Of a stretch of 23,245 nucleotides of DNA, positions 19,970 through 23,245 are shown one piece after another (within the stretch, counting starts at the first letter, position 1; each line of letters opens with the position of its first letter). The notes beneath the pieces were generated by a model. That model did no database searches. It saw only the letters and a list, made by a program, of their open reading frames with translations, and was not told where the DNA came from. A program made the position numbers and the translations under genes. The stretch spans positions 1-23,245 of the forward strand of contig JANQBS010000437.1 of the NCBI GenBank assembly GCA_033085395.1, written 5' to 3'. The stretch is from Xanthoparmelia taractica (Eukaryota > Ascomycota > Lecanoromycetes > Lecanorales > Parmeliaceae).

Positions 19970-21813
19970 ATGCGTATCTATCTGCGAACCATCCTAGCCA
20001 TTCTTAACCTCCTTCTCATCATTGCTGCCATTTCGTCGCCCCTTGGTGTTACTCGTAGTGATAATTTTACTCGACTGCCACCGAGTATATCCGCGCTGAG
20101 GAGAGCCCACTCTCAATCCATTCTGGACCTACGCTATTATTACCTCAAAGCTTTCGCCAACTATTCAGCAAGAGCTCGGACGCCCTTAATCCAAGTATTC
20201 TTCGATCTTTTTTCCGGGCAGTCATGGCTAAATTAACGATACGGAAAGGTAGGCCGCAATTACCGAGTCAAACTTGTCTGTCGTTGTTGTACCAGCGATA
20301 GATCAGGATGTCGCAGCAACTGTATGTTAGAACTCAACTTTCCCCGGTATAAGATTCGAAGGAGCTAACAAGAGAGAGTAGGTCAGGTTTGCGGACATCG
20401 ACAATATACCGTTCCTGGCGATTAACAAGGCTCATGAAACTGCGGTAGCACTGTCGACGGTTTAAGATGGCATTGGAATATACGTTCGCGCGTTAGACAG
20501 CGTGGGAGATTTCCGATGATGGTAATTCTGCGCTCATCTGTGGTGGTGTTTATCAGGACCAAGTTGTCAATTACCTCTGGGATCGTGGCAAACTTTCACG
20601 TCCGTAGGTCTCATTATCACATGTCTACGCCGACATTGCTAACCAAGCACAAGCTTCTGGGGTATGTGCGGGCACGGTACTATGAGTTCCGTACGTGGTG
20701 GTGGATTTGGACGTTATGAAGGCTATTATGATTGAGTACTGGACAATATCATTGAGATGGATGTCGTCTTGGCGTGGGGCTCAATGATCGCGGTCTCTGA
20801 ACCCTCTCATGCTGACCTATACTGGGCATGCAAGGTGCGGTATATTTTCGGCATCGTCATCTGCTTCAAAAAAAAAAAAAAAAAAAAAGAAAAAAAAAAG
20901 GGTTGCAATATTCCGTACCCCGGATGGTATGTGACTTCCATATGTTTTACAAACGACAAGCTGGAAGCAGTTTTCGAACAATTGAATATCGTCGGTGCCA
21001 ACGGCACTCAGCCAAAAGAGACCGTGACATACAGTTTATACACTCTAAACCCTGAGATAAGCGCTACCAAAGTGGGTACTCCGGACTGTTTGCTTCAGGG
21101 AGGTGTTGATGAGCTAATTTCGCACCACGCACTCAGCCAGTGACCGCCTTCTCCTTCGTGTTCGGTAGCCCCACTGCCGATGCAGCACCGATGTTAGCAC
21201 CATTCTATGCACTTCATCCCTTTGTTGCAACAAACGAGACTGTGCCTTACCTCGGCGTAGCCCACCCTGCCGGCTCAGGGGTCACAGATGAGGTTTGTCA
21301 GTGAGGAACTAGCGACTACTTGGTCCCCATTGGTTTACAGTCATACAACATCGCAACCAACCGCGCCGTCTATAACTTGCACAAGAAAATGGTCATCGAA
21401 TACCTTGCATTTTCGGCATCCGTCGTCCAATTCGAAGGATACCCCCGGAAGCCATAGGCGGTTGAACCTGATAGTCCAGCGTATGCACATCTTGAGAATC
21501 ATGTGCTTGTGTACGTACCCTCTACAAGAAAATTCCATCCAACGCCTCCTCAAAATTCTTACACTTCCAAGTGGCCTCCCACGATACTGCCCTCGCGGCC
21601 GTAGCATATGATTACAGCCACCAAGCTCGTGCTCTGCTTCATGCAGGCCATAAGCCAGGACGTACGCTTAATGCGTATGTAAATTATGCGTCTACCGATT
21701 AGACGGCCGAGATGCCGTATGGGTATGAGCCGTGGAGACTAGAGCGGTTGAGGGGTCTGAAGAGGAAGTACGATCTTAGGGGTAGGTTTAATTTCTATAA
21801 TCCGATTCGTTGA
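19970..21813 (+). pseudogene. secreted FAD-linked oxidoreductase (PCMH/BBE type), heavily disrupted
   Basis: The remnant starts with ATG and a signal peptide (MRIYLRTILAILNLLLIIAA). Fragments in successive frames then follow the FAD-linked oxidase family: SNLSVVVVPAIDQDVAATV, an intron-like 20322-20381 (GTATGT, GCTAAC, TAG), DIDNIPFLAINKAHETAVAL, VYQDQVVNYLWDRGKL, EMDVVLAWGSMIAVSEPSHA then DLYWA, NDKLEAVFEQLNIVG, VPIGLQSYNIATNRAVYNL and the C-terminal BBE motif YGYEPWRLERLRGLKRKYD then FNFYNPI before TGA 21811-21813. Lesions include stops at 20250-20252 (Trp expected), 20463-20465, 20733-20735, 21455-21457 and 21700-21702, frameshifts near 20,235, 20,510 and 20,610, and an A-rich insertion at 20868-20899. 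Intact members are secreted flavoproteins, often linked to secondary metabolism; the substrate cannot be told. The lesions are too many to be explained by introns. Confidence 0.82.
20868..20899 (+). repeat. A21-G-A10 tract inside the pseudogene
   Basis: A run of 21 A, one G and ten A lies just after the FGIV motif of the oxidoreductase remnant, where the family has ordinary coding sequence. It may be slippage expansion of a short A run or the tail of a lost retroposed insert. No target-site duplication was seen. Confidence 0.85.
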
Positions 21814-23245
21814 ATTTAGGGGAGTAGATTCAAACGACTGAGAAGGCGAGGGAGCTGGGATGTATGATGTAACATGGGTGTATTGATGTGGTCATACTAC
21901 ATGTATTGAGTTCGACATTAATGGCGCTGATACAATGGTTGAGCTTGTTTTTGTCCATTTTCTGGGTGGTAAATTTGTGTGGGCGGCGGTTCATAGACGG
22001 TCGTTGAATGCTGGTGTAGAAGATAGTTGTGTGTAGGATTGATTGATTACCTTGCTTTTGCTGCCATCCAGGCTTTATATCCTTGGTCCATACCAGAGTA
22101 CAATAGATGCTTTGGGTTTCTTAACTCTGCCCTGAAGACTGAAATTAATCTAATAAGCTCAGCGCCCCCATCGTGGCTGCCAGCTGGAACTACACGGCGT
22201 TGAACCCAAGTTTTAAGTGCCAAAGTCCAAAGGCTCATTGATCACAATTTCACGACAGACAGTCGCATATTTGTCCTCTGAACAGACCACATGGGCGCGT
22301 GGTCCATAATGCCACAATACTACTATAATACGAGTACCAGTTCATCGGTCTTTCTGGACGTTGCTTGACGTGGTCCAAACCCCTCTTGAAGATTCAGTAC
22401 AACACAGTGCGTATTCAAGCCTGACATTTCTATCAGTTGACTGACCTACTTTCGGCAGACGGCCTTTTCTTTCTTTATCAGCCCGGTCTCACGCTCTCTA
22501 CTGACCATGCAGTCATTTCTTTTGTCGATGCTAATGCAAGGTTGTGTAGTATAACGATTTCATTCCGCCTTAAGAAGCTGATGCAAATGATTTTGCTGTG
22601 GATAACATATCAACTCGGCTTCATGCTTAGGTATGCCTCGTTGCCACATTGACATTGGGACTTGAAGTAATTGAAGTGCGCGGTGGAGGACTGTAGGATT
22701 GCATGACTAGCACAGCCTCGGAAATCGGTAGTGACTTCGCTGTACGATATTAAACGCGGGTTTTACACTTTTGTCATCAGAGCTTTTGGTCTCAACTTTT
22801 TTGGAAAAAGTAAGTAGCGAGCTGGAAGCAAGCCACTTGTTGGAGGAAGAGGGATAATTTCTGAATTGGGACACTCGATTGTTTCTCTAGACCAGCCTGC
22901 TAGGCCCTGGGCCTTCGAGATGGCCGCATACCGTAGACGCACAAGGCCAGAAATTGAGAGTCATGCTTAGGTATGAAGCATTAAGAAGCCCTAATATCTA
23001 TCTCGACTGATAGTGCTGACTTTAGACCTCCGGCGCTTCAGGCTTACCCTGTGATCGGATTATCTTGACTTGTGCTTAGCCGGCTTACCGTTGAGGGGGA
23101 TATAATGGCGCTGTGTAAGGCTGACCTCGGGCAACAGGCGTGTATCAGCCGTATACATTGAGAGGGGCAGTAGACAGGTTTAGCAACTGATTCAAAAGAA
23201 ATGATTCAAAGTAAAATTACGCTTAAAGGGGTAATTACCCGAGAG
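21814..23245. other. right-end intergenic region, no gene seen
   Basis: About 1.4 kb with only short ORFs. One 63-codon ATG ORF on the minus strand (22047-22238) has no recognised domain and is not called. A 15-base direct repeat (TCATGCTTAGGTATG) occurs at 22621-22635 and 22961-22975. No tRNA, repeat array or transposon end was recognised. Confidence 0.55.

Noticed and set aside
22047..22238. A 63-codon minus-strand ORF with an ATG start
   Set aside because: No domain, signal or context supports it; the length is within chance expectation for a gene-free region.
5500..23245. CRISPR arrays, tRNA or rRNA genes
   Set aside because: No regular repeat-spacer pattern and no convincing A/B-box pair or rRNA-like stretch was seen by eye; CRISPR is not expected in a fungal nucleus. 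A tRNAscan run would settle the tRNA point.

Overview
The window is nuclear DNA of a filamentous ascomycete (Pezizomycotina; the class cannot be fixed from sequence alone). The evidence is short spliceosomal introns of 47-64 nt with GT...CTAAC/CTGAC...AG signals, housekeeping proteins of fungal type and length, and a block with the footprint of repeat-induced point mutation (RIP), a process known only from fungi.

Layout. (1) 1 to about 5,500: extremely AT-rich, RIP-mutated repeat DNA with no intact gene. On the minus strand, one continuous frame from about 3,400 to the window edge still reads as a degraded polyprotein: a Gag-like region with a CCCH-type knuckle, reverse transcriptase, RNase H and the first part of a tyrosine recombinase. 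This is a DIRS-like tyrosine-recombinase retrotransposon. About 2 kb upstream of it (3,400-5,500) is also RIP-mutated but unidentified. (2) 5,748-7,190 (+): a three-exon CNS1/TTC4-type TPR co-chaperone of Hsp90/Hsp70, starting about 230 bp from the edge of the RIP block. (3) 7,191-8,818: non-coding, with candidate nitrogen and amino-acid control sites and homopolymer tracts. (4) 8,819-15,504 (+): six-exon GLT1, the 2,135-residue NAD(P)H-dependent glutamate synthase. (5) 15,505-16,501: convergent intergenic DNA with microsatellites and a canonical G-quadruplex motif. (6) 16,502-18,050 (-): four-exon ORC5, origin recognition complex subunit 5, with polyglycine runs near its C-terminus. (7) 18,051-19,969: no gene seen. 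(8) 19,970-21,813 (+): pseudogene of a secreted FAD-linked (PCMH/BBE type) oxidoreductase, with many stops and frameshifts but a preserved TATA box, signal peptide, intron signals and C-terminal BBE motif. (9) 21,814-23,245: nothing convincing.

The three intact genes serve unrelated housekeeping roles (chaperone cycle, ammonia assimilation, replication initiation) and show no cluster logic. The accessory content is the RIP-degraded retroelement at the left edge and the decayed oxidoreductase at the right. Exon coordinates were assembled by hand from splice consensus, reading phase and remembered family sequences; no alignment or search was run.
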